Below, one piece after another: positions 18,496 to 27,350 of a DNA stretch of 64,000 nt. Every line of letters begins with the position of its first letter. The stretch's first letter is position 1. The notes under the pieces are model-generated. The model was given only the letters and a program-made list of their open reading frames with translations, ran no database searches and was not told the origin of the DNA. This DNA is from Wolbachia endosymbiont (group A) of Bibio marci. Lineage in GTDB: Bacteria > Pseudomonadota > Alphaproteobacteria > Rickettsiales > Anaplasmataceae. Made by a program: the position numbers and the translations under genes. The stretch covers positions 310,001-374,000 of the forward strand of contig NZ_OX366364.1 in the NCBI RefSeq assembly GCF_947251645.1. The letters are read 5' to 3'.

Positions 18496-20027
18496 GCGGT
18501 ATTCAGCTTACCATTTCCGCTGTTTTTAGCTATAGGTTATATAATTTACAAGTACGAAACAGACAAAAATACGAAACGCTGTCTAATAACAATAGGGTAC
18601 GAATCACCACTATTATGCCTCAGCGAGGCAAAATTTTAGATAGGAATAGCATTGAACTTGCGATAAACAAAATTTCGTATGTTGTTTTGTTTGATGGTTC
18701 TGGTAAGGAAGTTGATTTGCAAACATTATCAGAAGTCGAGTCTAAAATAGCAAAATCGTCAGAAACAAAAGTAACTGCTCTTTATAAACGTTATTACCCG
18801 TTTGGTTCAATATGTTCTCATGTAATTGGATATACAAAAAGACAGCAAGGTATAAACGAAGTAGGAATCAGCGGTATTGAATATACATATGATCATATAT
18901 TGAAAGGCAAGCCAGGAAAATCTGAGCAGGAAATAAATTCTAAAAAACGCGTCATAAAAGAATTATCAAGCATACCACAACAAGACGGACAAGATGTACA
19001 ACTGACAATTGATATTAATCTGCAAGAGAAAATCGCAGAGGTATTTAAAGATCACCAGGGCTCCGCAGTGGTAATTAATGTAAATAATGGAGAAATTTTA
19101 GCATTATATAATTCACCTTCTTACGATAATAATCTTTTTGCTAGCAGATTATCAAATGAGACTTGGGAAAGCTTGAATACTCCTTCATTACCACTTGTGA
19201 ATCGTGCATTGTCGTATAAAATTCCACCTGGTTCAATATTTAAAGTAATAGTTGCGCTTGCGGGTTTAAAAGACGGGATAATCACACCAGAAGAGAAATT
19301 CTCGTGTAAGGGCTATATGAAAATAGGTGAGCGGAAATTTCGTTGCCTGAAAAGCAAAGTCCATGGATATGTATCTTTAAATGAGGCAATGGCATTATCA
19401 TGCAACACTTACTTTTATAACATAGGAAAAAAAATAAGTGTAGACTCTCTAGTAGAAATGGCCAGAAAATTTGGTATTGGAAGTGGGCCAATGATTGGAA
19501 CGTTTAAAGAAGAAGCTCCAGGATTGTTGCCCGATAGAGATTGGCGCGCACGAAAGCTATATTCGCAGTGGTATTTAGGTGACACTATCAACCTAGTTAT
19601 AGGACAAGGGTATATACTTACAACACCACTGCAGCTTGCAGTTCTTTCGGCAAGGCTTGCAACAGGAAAAGAGGTAATTCCCCGCATTGAGATGAGTAAA
19701 CCCATACAAGATTTTTCCGATATTGATGTGAATCGTGAGCATCTTAGCATAGTTCGAAAAGCTATGTTTGACGTGGTGAATTCTAAAACTGGAACCTATA
19801 AAAAAGGGCTAAGCGGTATACAAATTGCCGGCAAAACCGGTACACCAGAAATAAACTCTAAGGGCGAAAGTCATAAGTTATTTATCGCTTATGGCCCTTA
19901 CCATAACCCGCGCTACGCAATCTCTGTATTTATAGAACACGGCAAAGCCCCACGCCAAGATGTTGCTATAGCTAATGAGATATTTCAGTATATGCTTGAA
20001 ACTATGAGTATTAGACTTCCTGCATAA
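18450..20027 (+). CDS. mrdA: Penicillin-binding protein 2 (elongation transpeptidase)
   Basis: Class B PBP cross-linking peptidoglycan in the elongation complex. There is an N-terminal anchor (about 10-30), the pedestal motif RGKILDRN, and an intact transpeptidase triad: S262-IFK, S317-CN, KTG at 462-464. At 525 residues it is shorter than the E. coli protein (633). The ATG at 18450 lies inside the deacetylase gene. The last codons (RLPA stop) fall within a dispersed repeat that begins at 20011, so the original C-terminus may have been replaced. Confidence 0.95.
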   Translation: MWTKNKVFNRRAFILGGIQLTISAVFSYRLYNLQVRNRQKYETLSNNNRVRITTIMPQRGKILDRNSIELAINKISYVVLFDGSGKEVDLQTLSEVESKIAKSSETKVTALYKRYYPFGSICSHVIGYTKRQQGINEVGISGIEYTYDHILKGKPGKSEQEINSKKRVIKELSSIPQQDGQDVQLTIDINLQEKIAEVFKDHQGSAVVINVNNGEILALYNSPSYDNNLFASRLSNETWESLNTPSLPLVNRALSYKIPPGSIFKVIVALAGLKDGIITPEEKFSCKGYMKIGERKFRCLKSKVHGYVSLNEAMALSCNTYFYNIGKKISVDSLVEMARKFGIGSGPMIGTFKEEAPGLLPDRDWRARKLYSQWYLGDTINLVIGQGYILTTPLQLAVLSARLATGKEVIPRIEMSKPIQDFSDIDVNREHLSIVRKAMFDVVNSKTGTYKKGLSGIQIAGKTGTPEINSKGESHKLFIAYGPYHNPRYAISVFIEHGKAPRQDVAIANEIFQYMLETMSIRLPA

Positions 20028-20545
20028 CCATATAACAAACTTTTATTGGGAATAGAAACGAAAAAACTTACTTGACACCCTTTGCCAGCCCCCTTATCAT
20101 GAAACTGAAGGTATTCAGTTATCTTCATCTGTGCAGATTAAACAGCAAGAAAACAACGTAGTTGGCGTCTTATTTTTAATTTTTTGCACTATGTGCACCT
20201 TATGTCTTCACAACATTTCTAGGTTTTTACCTATATAAGCTGAAACGCGCTTATAAGTCGTTTAAGACAGTATAGTACGCCAATTTGAAGGATTAGAGAG
20301 TGAACACTAATTACCACGGGGTTTCTTTTGCCTTTTTTTCTGCTTAGTAAATTTCTTAAACATTTTAGCTAAGGTTAGTTGCATTTAAAAGCAGCTAAAT
20401 TGCAGTATTTAAGACTTAAAAAACGCCAATACTGAAAATAGACAATGACCAGGGTTTCTTTTGCCTTTTTTTTTGTTTGGTAAATTTCTTAAACATTTAT
20501 GGCTAAACGACAACCGTCATCCCGCTGCTTGTTAGCGGGATCTCT
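20011..20545 (+). repeat. ~530-bp dispersed noncoding repeat, copy 1
   Basis: From TTAGACTTCCTGCATAACC onward this matches 40219-40745 with scattered substitutions and small indels. It contains TTTTTGCACTATGTGCACC (a small palindrome) and two internal copies of a TTTCTTTTGCCTTTTTTT-like segment about 130 bp apart. A short inverted piece recurs at 31957-32006. No ORF is conserved between copies; it may be a decayed mobile element. Confidence 0.75.
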
Positions 20546-20936
20546 TGTTAGCGGCTGAGATACCGCGAATGAATCGCGGTATGACGGTTAAGTAGGGTGT
20601 CATTCCAGTCTGGGCACTGGGATGACAAAAAAGAGGCTACTTGGATGACACCCTGACAATCGTCATCCCGCTACGTGTTAGCGGAATCTATGCTAAGAGA
20701 TACCGCAAATAAATCGCGGTATGACGATTCGTGGCGGGATGACGGTTCGCGGTGGCATGACGTAGGACTGCTGTCATTCCAGTCTGGAATCCAGCTTTTG
20801 ATCGAAAATGTTGTATAGTGCACAATCAATTTTTCTGGATTCCAATGTCTGGGCACTGCCGTCTTGGATAGAAACCAGTGTCAGCTACTTGAATGACGAG
20901 AAAGGAGCTACTTGGATGACAAGAAAGTGGGCACTG
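20505..20936. repeat. Cluster of palindromic Wolbachia repeats
   Basis: Several overlapping hairpin units: CCGTCATCCCGCTGCTTGTTAG, then ATCGCGGTATGACGGTT, CGTCATCCCGCTACGTGTTA, and the separate family CATTCCAGTCTGGAATCCAG / CTGGATTCCAATGTCTGGG. They end at the left edge of the IS3-family element. The gap 20028-20936 holds no gene. Confidence 0.75.
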
Positions 20937-20980
20937 TGACCTTACCCAGAAAAAGTAGAGAGAAAGTTAAGACGATTTTG

Positions 20981-21355
20981 TCATGAGAATGATGCATCAA
21001 ATTGTGCAGGAATGTAATAGTTAATAGTAGAATGTCTACGTTGTTTGTTGTAAAAGATTTCTATGTATTCAAATATGGCAGTTCTAGTTTGTTGAGCAGA
21101 ATGTTGAGAAGTATCAATAAGCAGCTCCCTTTTGAGTGAACTGAAGAAGCTTTCTGCAACAGAATTATCGTAACAACAGCCCTTATGGCTCATGCTGGAA
21201 ATGATGTTTTTTGTATTCAATAGAAATTGGTAATTTTGAGAGGTATACTGTGACCCTTGATCGCTATGTAACAGTAGGTTTTCAGGGGGTTTGCGTTTGT
21301 TAACAGCCATAAGCAAAGAATCCACAATTAATTGTTTTGTCATTGTATGACTCAT
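20981..21355 (-). pseudogene. IS3-family OrfB, C-terminal fragment (copy A)
   Basis: Carries the second catalytic Asp in LLLHSDQGSQYTS and the Glu in CCYDNSVAESFFSSLKREL, i.e. the distal part of the DDE integrase core, and ends with the usual RRHSTINYYIPAQF motif. The N-terminal core is in another frame, so no full transposase is made. Confidence 0.85.
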
Positions 21356-21612
21356 TAACTACCATGCGTGAGAATTATTGCTGCCAACAACCTTCCTTGG
21401 TTTTTATATAAGTAATCCCATACTTTATTTGGTTGCTCAGTGATAAAATTTTGATCTAATATATTAGGAGCAATAACCATATTATTTGGTTGTTTTTTAG
21501 TTTTAAATCTTCGTCTAAGTTTGGCTATAATGTCATTTTCCTGCATAACATTTTGCACTGTTTTGATGTTATAATTTTTGCCTAAAGCTTTTATGGATTT
21601 TAGGGGCTCCAT
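21355..21612 (-). pseudogene. IS3-family OrfB, middle fragment (copy A)
   Basis: Covers the helix-rich region (ALGKNYNIKTVQNVMQENDI, RRRFKTKKQPN) up to [11 protein letters not shown], where family members read VW-x-TDITY. The frame is lost exactly there through a small deletion, and further deletions follow before the next fragment. Not expected to be functional. Confidence 0.8.
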
Positions 21613-21777
21613 ATCTGCATTTAGATGCTTTTTTTGAATCTCTGCTAGAAGTCCTTCCCTTGCTAATTCTTTATTGCTTTTTTCTTTAGCAATCCATTTA
21701 TAATAACCACCAGCACAAAACCCTGCATAGTTCCTGTATTTTATAGCAATTTCTATGCTCTTTTATAAAAGAATATT

Positions 21778-22077
21778 TTACTCTTTTTCTTTGGCAAAAT
21801 ATCCCAGGGCTTTTTTTAAAATGTCTCTTTCTCTTCTTACTCTTGCTAACTCTTTTTTTAGATCAAATCTTTCTTTGTCATAAGGAGCTAGTTTTCCTTT
21901 GCCTGGAAATGCGTATGCTCCAGACATTTTTCCATCATATTTTCTTACCCATTTACTTAACATACTGCCATCTATACCTAGATCTTTTGCTATTTTTGTA
22001 CTTGTTTGACCTGTTTCTTTAACCAGCTTAACAGCTTCCAATTTAAATTCTGCTGTATATTCTCTTCTATTTGTCAT
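21778..22077 (-). CDS. IS3-family OrfA (helix-turn-helix), copy A
   Basis: A 99-residue protein with HTH_Tnp_1 features: REYTAEFKLEAVKLVKETGQ, then ISKDL-like KIAKDLGIDGSMLSKWVRKY, and a C-terminal leucine-zipper-like segment KKELARVRRERDILKKALGYF. It binds the element ends. In intact IS3 elements OrfB is reached by -1 frameshifting in the A-rich 3' end, which is still present here. Confidence 0.92.
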   Translation of the reverse strand: MTNRREYTAEFKLEAVKLVKETGQTSTKIAKDLGIDGSMLSKWVRKYDGKMSGAYAFPGKGKLAPYDKERFDLKKELARVRRERDILKKALGYFAKEKE

Positions 22078-22156
22078 ATTACACCTCTTTGAAAAAACGT
22101 TTTATTTTACTCCAAAAACGTCTTAACTTTCTCTCTACTTTTTCTGGGTAAGGTCA

Positions 22157-22926
22157 CTATTCAAGACCCTGATATTGCTGCTAAAAAGCAAAGTATTGTT
22201 GACGTTCTCTGTAGAGATGAAAATGGGGTGCAAGTGATCGTCGAGATGCAAGTTGCTAAAACTAAAGGATTTGAAAAACGTGCTCAATACTATGCTGCTA
22301 AAGCTTACTCAAGGCAAGCTGATAAAGGTGACCAGTATCATAACCTTAAGGAAATTATCTTCATTGCTATAGCAGATTGTGTACTGTTTCCTAATAAATC
22401 TGAGTACAAATCAAAGCATACTATTCGAGATGAAGACACTAATGAGCATGATCTAAAAGATTTCTATTTTATATTTATTGAGTTGCCAAAATTTCCAAAG
22501 AATAAGGAAGATCAGTTGGAAAATATAGTTAAAAAATGGGTTTATTTTTTTCGATATGCAGATGAGACTAGTGAAGAAGAGCTGGAAAAAATAATAGGTA
22601 GTGATGTAATAATTAAAAAGGCCTATGAAGAGCTAAATAGATTTAACTGGTCAGAAAAAGAATTTATTGCCTATGAACAGAAAATAAAACGTATTCTTGA
22701 TGAACAGGCTGTCCTTGCTCAAAAGCTTGATGATGCTACTGAAAAAGGTAGAGAAGAAGGCATCCTAATCGGACGTGAAAAAGGCAGAGAAGAGGGCGAA
22801 AAACAGGCTAAAATAGCAGTGGCTAAAAACCTACTTAAAGCTGGCGTATCTATCAACTTGATAGCTGAATCTACTGGTCTTCCTCAAGCTGAAATTGCAC
22901 AACTCAAGGAAGAAATATCACAGTGA
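22157..22926 (+). pseudogene. Rpn-type PD-(D/E)XK nuclease, N-terminus lost at the IS edge
   Basis: The frame is open from the IS right end; GTG 22228 is internal. IVDVLCRDENG and VIVEMQVAKTKGFEKRAQYY form the Rpn/PDDEXK_2 nuclease core (D, ExQ), and a C-terminal helical region has REEG/REKG repeats and the usual KNLLKAGVSINLIAESTGL motif. About 60 residues are missing, and they are not on the other side of the IS, so insertion was followed by deletion or recombination. The 3' end overlaps the next minus-strand ORF by 9 bp. Confidence 0.85.
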
Positions 22927-24147
22927 TCTTTGTAGCTGCTTGTCTGCTGTTGGATCATTTAAACAGGTTCTAGGTTTATCATCTGCTTTTCCTGGCAACT
23001 GACTCTCTGACCGGCTAATATTAACAAGGGAAACAGCAGCAAGTATAGAATTAATTGTTCCTTTAACCAACTGTTCTAATAAAGGCTTGCGTGTTTGCTC
23101 TGCTTTTTCAACTTCACGTTTTGAACCTATAAAAGGAATTACTTTGGTTGCTTGTACCACTTCTTCTACATTCTTGCCATTTTTCAAGTTATCGAGATAT
23201 TCCCTAGCTGTCATACTTATTTCTTTTTTATCTATTAGATCCTGAAACTTTTTGCTACTTAAATTCATATCAGCATTGATAAGTAACGATACACCACCTT
23301 TTACATCAATTTTAGTTCCAAAGTCATATAGCTGAATTCTAGATAATTCTTGACCATTAATCTTAATAAGACCAAGCTTCTTATCCTGCTCTGCTAGAAG
23401 TTGACGCTCTGTTTTTATTTCTTTTGTCAGAACTTGCTTATCTTCATCAGGTAGTTGATTATTAGCTCTAGCAACATCAAAGTGTTCAACAAGTAAGCCC
23501 TTTTCTTCTACTTTATAGCCAGCAAATTCCACTGCTTTTTCTGCAACTTCCATAAGCTGATCAACACTTTTTAACCCAGAAACAAATGCTACATTGCTAT
23601 CAAAATAAGCATAATTACTACCAGTTCTATAAATAGCAACAACATGATTGCTTGTTACTAAATGAATAGCAAAATTACCTTTAATTTCAGCTATATCACT
23701 TGATAAATCACTGAATGTTTTGTAGACCTTATTATGCATTAAGTTTGAAGGTAGACTATTTGCAGCAGAATCTAACTGCCTTTCAAAATTGTTAAGCAAT
23801 TTACTAAAAGCAAAAACTTCTCTTTCTTCCCTTTTAGATATTTGTTTACCCTGCACTATACGCTCATAAATTTCAGCCGAAGTTTCTAAATTACTTAAAA
23901 ATGATTTGTTATTCTGTAAGGATAAAGCTTGAGATAAGCTACGTGTAATTGCAGTACACTTACCATTAATTTTAACATTCCTTGCTTCAAAAGAAGGCAA
24001 ATAAAGACCTTGTTTTATTGATTTAATTAATGCACTTTGGAAATTATGTGATACAAATTGTGATAAATGTAAATATGCTTTTTGTTGTTCTTGACAAAAT
24101 TGTATTGAACACCCAGGACTATCATCGTAACCGTACTCCCTTCTCAC
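22918..24147 (-). CDS. Candidate papain-like cysteine protease domain (YopT/C58-like triad)
   Basis: 409 residues, no confident family match by eye. A Cys-His-Asp order typical of clan CA enzymes is visible: C64 in NGKCTAITRSLSQAL, H168 in SNHVVAIYR, D183 in YFDSNVAF. The 15-residue His-Asp spacing fits the YopT/AvrPphB (C58) and related toxin domains. The GTG start directly follows the stop of the ankyrin ORF in the same frame (TAA CAT GTG), so this is probably the C-terminal part of a larger toxin-like protein. The protease function is inference. Confidence 0.6.
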   Translation of the reverse strand: MRREYGYDDSPGCSIQFCQEQQKAYLHLSQFVSHNFQSALIKSIKQGLYLPSFEARNVKINGKCTAITRSLSQALSLQNNKSFLSNLETSAEIYERIVQGKQISKREEREVFAFSKLLNNFERQLDSAANSLPSNLMHNKVYKTFSDLSSDIAEIKGNFAIHLVTSNHVVAIYRTGSNYAYFDSNVAFVSGLKSVDQLMEVAEKAVEFAGYKVEEKGLLVEHFDVARANNQLPDEDKQVLTKEIKTERQLLAEQDKKLGLIKINGQELSRIQLYDFGTKIDVKGGVSLLINADMNLSSKKFQDLIDKKEISMTAREYLDNLKNGKNVEEVVQATKVIPFIGSKREVEKAEQTRKPLLEQLVKGTINSILAAVSLVNISRSESQLPGKADDKPRTCLNDPTADKQLQRSL

Positions 24148-24150
24148 ATG

Positions 24151-24552
24151 TTACGTTCTCTGGTAGTAGTGAAGAGATCCGGGTTGTGCCCCTCCTGCCG
24201 CTGCTTCCAATCTTCTCCGTCGCTCTCCGTCATATACTGGCGCTGGAGCATTTGCCGCAGCTACCACTCCTCCTACTACCAACCCTGTTACAGCTAGTGG
24301 CACTACTCCTATTGCACACACTCCCGCAATTAGTCCTCCTACTATCACTCCCCCTACCGTCATTTGTGCTGCTACTGCTAAACGAGACTCACCTCCTAAA
24401 AGTTCTCCAACTCCCGGATTAATTTCTATTTCAGCCCAACGTAATGCTGTTCTACCATTATTATCTACAGCATTAGTAGCAGCTCCATTATCAATCAAAA
24501 GCTTTGCAACTTCTCGTTGACCCTTTTTAGCAGTCCAATGTAATGCTGTCAT
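24151..24552 (-). CDS. Ankyrin-repeat membrane protein, possibly the N-terminal half of a split toxin
   Basis: Contains two ankyrin repeats (MTALHWTAKKGQREVAKLL and DNNGRTALRWAEIE), then a long hydrophobic region (VGGVIVGGLIAGVCAIGV, VTGLVVGGVVAAANA). The frame is open upstream to 24687 with a further ankyrin-like repeat (KLLDAAGQGNLSEVKKCL), but no ATG, GTG or TTG occurs before 24552, so the true start is lost or uses a rare codon. It ends at a single TAA, after which the same frame continues as the protease candidate. Confidence 0.65.
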   Translation of the reverse strand: MTALHWTAKKGQREVAKLLIDNGAATNAVDNNGRTALRWAEIEINPGVGELLGGESRLAVAAQMTVGGVIVGGLIAGVCAIGVVPLAVTGLVVGGVVAAANAPAPVYDGERRRRLEAAAGGAQPGSLHYYQRT

Positions 24553-24941
24553 ACCATTATTATCTACAGCATTAATATTAGCTCCCCTATTAAGGCATTT
24601 TTTGACCTCACTAAGATTACCTTGACCTGCAGCATCAAGTAATTTCTGATCAATTTCTCTGATAAACCCTCCAAATAATACTAGCCTTTACTTTACACAA
24701 CAAAGTTGTCACTAAATCATGTAAACTTGTTACCTGTAGCACAAATATTTTTGATTGCAACAAGTTTTTTTTGGAATCGTTATATCAGCTACTAACACGA
24801 ATTCTGGATTAAAGGGGAATAGAAAAGGCAGGAAAGTAGGGTAAACTCAACAATTACAAAGAAAATAGATGAAGTTATGCCTGGAAGATATAACTTAGAA
24901 AGATAACAGAAAAGAAACCTTATTTAGTTATCTTAAACTAG

Positions 24942-25412
24942 TTATCCTTTCTCTTTTGAAGAAAAGCATTCACTAACTTTTTCAACTATAGGTGATATAA
25001 TATGCTTATTCACTTTTTCAACTATTGGGTCAATAACATAATTTGTTACAAAAGCTCCTGCAATAAATGCAGAGACCCCTATCACTGCACCTGTTAAAGC
25101 TGTGGATCCAGCTCCAATCATTGCACCTGGAAAAATAGCAGCTGCAGCTGCAGCAAGACCAACTCCGATTGTAACGCTTGCAAGTGCTATAGTACCGAGA
25201 CAAATAGGAGAGATTTTAAGATCTTTCTCCTCAATAGGATCTTTTTTACAACAAATAAGACAAATTGCAAGCAGCGCTGGAGCTATGGAGCCAATAATTC
25301 CTCCTATTACTAAAGGTGATAAAGCTGTAAAACTCAATCCCAAACCTACAAGCGCTCCCATTGCTGATGCTACACCACAAAATTTTAAAAGTGCTTCAAT
25401 GTTTTCATTCAT
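24942..25412 (-). CDS. Small multi-helix membrane protein (hypothetical)
   Basis: 156 residues with about four hydrophobic segments (ASAMGALVGLGLSFTAL, IGGIIGSIAPALLAICLIC, IALASVTIGVGLAAAAAAIF, LTGAVIGVSAFIAGAFV), a charged loop after CCKKDPIEEKD, and a tail with repeated PIVEKV units. A strong AGGAGGT precedes the ATG. Function unknown. The gap 24688-24941 between it and the ankyrin frame shows no gene. Confidence 0.75.
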   Translation of the reverse strand: MNENIEALLKFCGVASAMGALVGLGLSFTALSPLVIGGIIGSIAPALLAICLICCKKDPIEEKDLKISPICLGTIALASVTIGVGLAAAAAAIFPGAMIGAGSTALTGAVIGVSAFIAGAFVTNYVIDPIVEKVNKHIISPIVEKVSECFSSKEKG

Positions 25413-26167
25413 ACGACCTCCTGAAATTTAATTGATAACAATAACTTTTTTGAGGATTAAAGGTTCCTCTATTGATATAATATAAATTAATTAGATAATC
25501 AAGCTAATTAATTCTCAAATGATTTTGGAAACAAGAGCGGGAAAATGGGTTCGCACTGCTATTAAGTTAAGGAAAAAGTGATAAACTGACCTTGTTAGGA
25601 AAAATAGCAAAAAAGTTAAGAATATTTTTTACAAAAAGGACAGTATCAATAAAAAGGATCTCATTCTGTTTGAAGTATAAAATTATCATAAATTTTTCTG
25701 TTATTTCCAAATAAATTACTGTTGATTTCTTAAAAGTATTAATAAAAACTTAAATAATCCGACCACTCTCAGCAACCAAAACCAAATTTCGTGAGAAGTG
25801 TTTTTTTTGGAATCAGTTGGTCTACCGCTTGTTCTGTGCGAACTTTACTATATAATAATTTTATCATACCACAAAACCAGCCATTTTAGCCTACTTTTGT
25901 CTTATTTACATATGAATTAAGTTGCTTAGCTTTGTTGCAACAATTTTATGTTTTTATTTTCATAACCCTATTTTTACGCAACGCGTTCTCACAAATATAC
26001 GTACTATTTTCACGTTTTTGAAGAAAGTAAATATTTAATTTTTTTGCGACGCTAATAAACTTGTGTTTTTATAAAAAGTAATTTTTTGATATTTTCTATG
26101 GTAGAAAGGATATATAAAATAATATTTACAAATTTAAACCTTTCACACTATAGAAACTCCAAAACTC
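25413..26167. other. AT-rich intergenic region without a recognisable gene
   Basis: No ORF with coding character was seen. The stretch has T-tracts such as GTGTTTTTTTTGGAATC near 25800, a motif also seen near 24767. It separates two minus-strand gene groups and probably carries the promoter of the gene starting at 25412. Confidence 0.5.
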
Positions 26168-27298
26168 TTATTTCCTCCAAGAAGGTCCTGCAACTGGAGA
26201 TTCAATCTCTATATCCTTCAACGCACTGAGAGGTAATTCTCCATTTTTTAGCTGCAATAGTAAGCGTTCATAAGCTTCATTTTTTGCTTCTGCATCTTGA
26301 GCTTTTGCTTCTGCATCTTGAGCTTTTATTTCTGCTTTCTTTCTTTCCTTTATTACTACCAATAATTCCTTTTTATCTACCTTTTTCTTGTTTTTTTGTA
26401 ACTCTTCATATTTTTCTTCTTCAGTTTTAAACCTATTCTTTAAATCTTCATATTGTACATTTAAATTCTCAATATCTTCTCGTTGCTTAGCTGACTTACA
26501 CTCGCTTTTTAAGTGTTTATATTCATGACATATGTTTATATATTCACCTGCTAAACCTTTTTGACTATCAGTATTGTAATCCAAGACAAGACACAATTTA
26601 GTTCCTAACTTAACCATTCCTGACACTAATTCATCCTTTCCTTTCATAAAATAGTATCTTGATACTTCCTTATAACTTGCAGGTTTTTCTGTTTCCTTAG
26701 ATAGGTAAACCAGTAGATTTTCCATTATTTCTTTCTCTTCTTTTAATTCTAACAACTTTTCTTGATATAACCTTAGCCTTCTTTCATCTACAAAAGTATT
26801 AAGTTTCTCTTGCTTTATTTTCCTTTTGCACCTATCTATATGATCTTGATTCCACTCATAGCGAACTTTCCATTTTTCTGCAAAATCTACCTTGCCTGCA
26901 CATACATCCTTTAAATAGCTAATTTCTCTCTCATATCTCTCTATCATTGGATCATACAATGGTACAAAATACTCTACTAATGATTTCATTCTTTCCTTTT
27001 TTTCTTTCAGACACTTTTCTCTTTCTTTAATTCCCCTCTCATCATTTTCTATCTCATTATCCAGATCCTCTATTTCCTCTTCTTTTATTCTCCTGTAGTT
27101 TTCTTCTATGTCTTCCAGCTGCTTCTTTTTCTCTCCATGCAACAGTTTATTTTGTCTTAACACAATGTATTCTCTTGCTAACTCCCTATATTCAACTAAT
27201 ATTTTATCTTTTTCATTCAAAATACCTGCTTTTTCGCTTCTATAATTTTCCATTTTAAATGAACATGGTGACCTTTGCCAATTAAACCTTTCATCCAA
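26168..27298 (-). CDS. Coiled-coil protein with shared C-terminal module (C-terminal part of gene 2)
   Basis: 376 residues, almost all charged helix predicted to form coiled coil (for example KERKKAEIKAQDAEAKAQDA). The TTG at 27298 is unlikely to be the start: the frame is open upstream and overlaps the end of the 27351-28547 ORF, and a one-base change in the T7 tract at 27368-27374 would fuse the two. The last ~45 residues (EAYERLLLQLKNGELPLSAL to the end) are almost identical to the end of the 28544-29911 ORF. Function unknown. Confidence 0.65.
   Translation of the reverse strand: MDERFNWQRSPCSFKMENYRSEKAGILNEKDKILVEYRELAREYIVLRQNKLLHGEKKKQLEDIEENYRRIKEEEIEDLDNEIENDERGIKEREKCLKEKKERMKSLVEYFVPLYDPMIERYEREISYLKDVCAGKVDFAEKWKVRYEWNQDHIDRCKRKIKQEKLNTFVDERRLRLYQEKLLELKEEKEIMENLLVYLSKETEKPASYKEVSRYYFMKGKDELVSGMVKLGTKLCLVLDYNTDSQKGLAGEYINICHEYKHLKSECKSAKQREDIENLNVQYEDLKNRFKTEEEKYEELQKNKKKVDKKELLVVIKERKKAEIKAQDAEAKAQDAEAKNEAYERLLLQLKNGELPLSALKDIEIESPVAGPSWRK
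26177..26314. repeat. 138-bp direct repeat encoding the shared C-terminal module (copy 1)
   Basis: Matches 28553-28690 with about one mismatch at 2,376 bp offset. It encodes the common C-terminus of two neighbouring genes. Just beyond, this copy has one extra 21-bp unit (AQDAEAK). Confidence 0.85.
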
Positions 27299-27350
27299 AA
27301 GGCTATATCCAAAATCAGCACCCTCTGGCCCAATTTTAGAGAGAAGATGA

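Larger units (their letters stand above)
20937..22156 (-). mobile_element. IS3-family insertion sequence, copy A (transposase disrupted)
   Basis: A 1,220-bp element with perfect 38-bp inverted repeats (20937-20974 and 22119-22156) starting TGACCTTACCCAG. OrfA is intact; OrfB is broken into pieces by several small deletions, one of which removes the first DDE aspartate region. The same element, with the same lesions and at least one base difference (21051 region G versus A), lies at 53355-54574. No clear target duplication flanks it. Confidence 0.9.

Noticed and set aside
20505..20936. CRISPR array
   Set aside because: Repeats are palindromic, of mixed families and irregular spacing, with no spacers or cas genes.
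20937..22156. Target-site duplication around IS copy A
   Set aside because: Bases next to the TGACC/GGTCA ends do not match on the two sides (CTG versus CTA); copy B likewise (GCC versus GTC).
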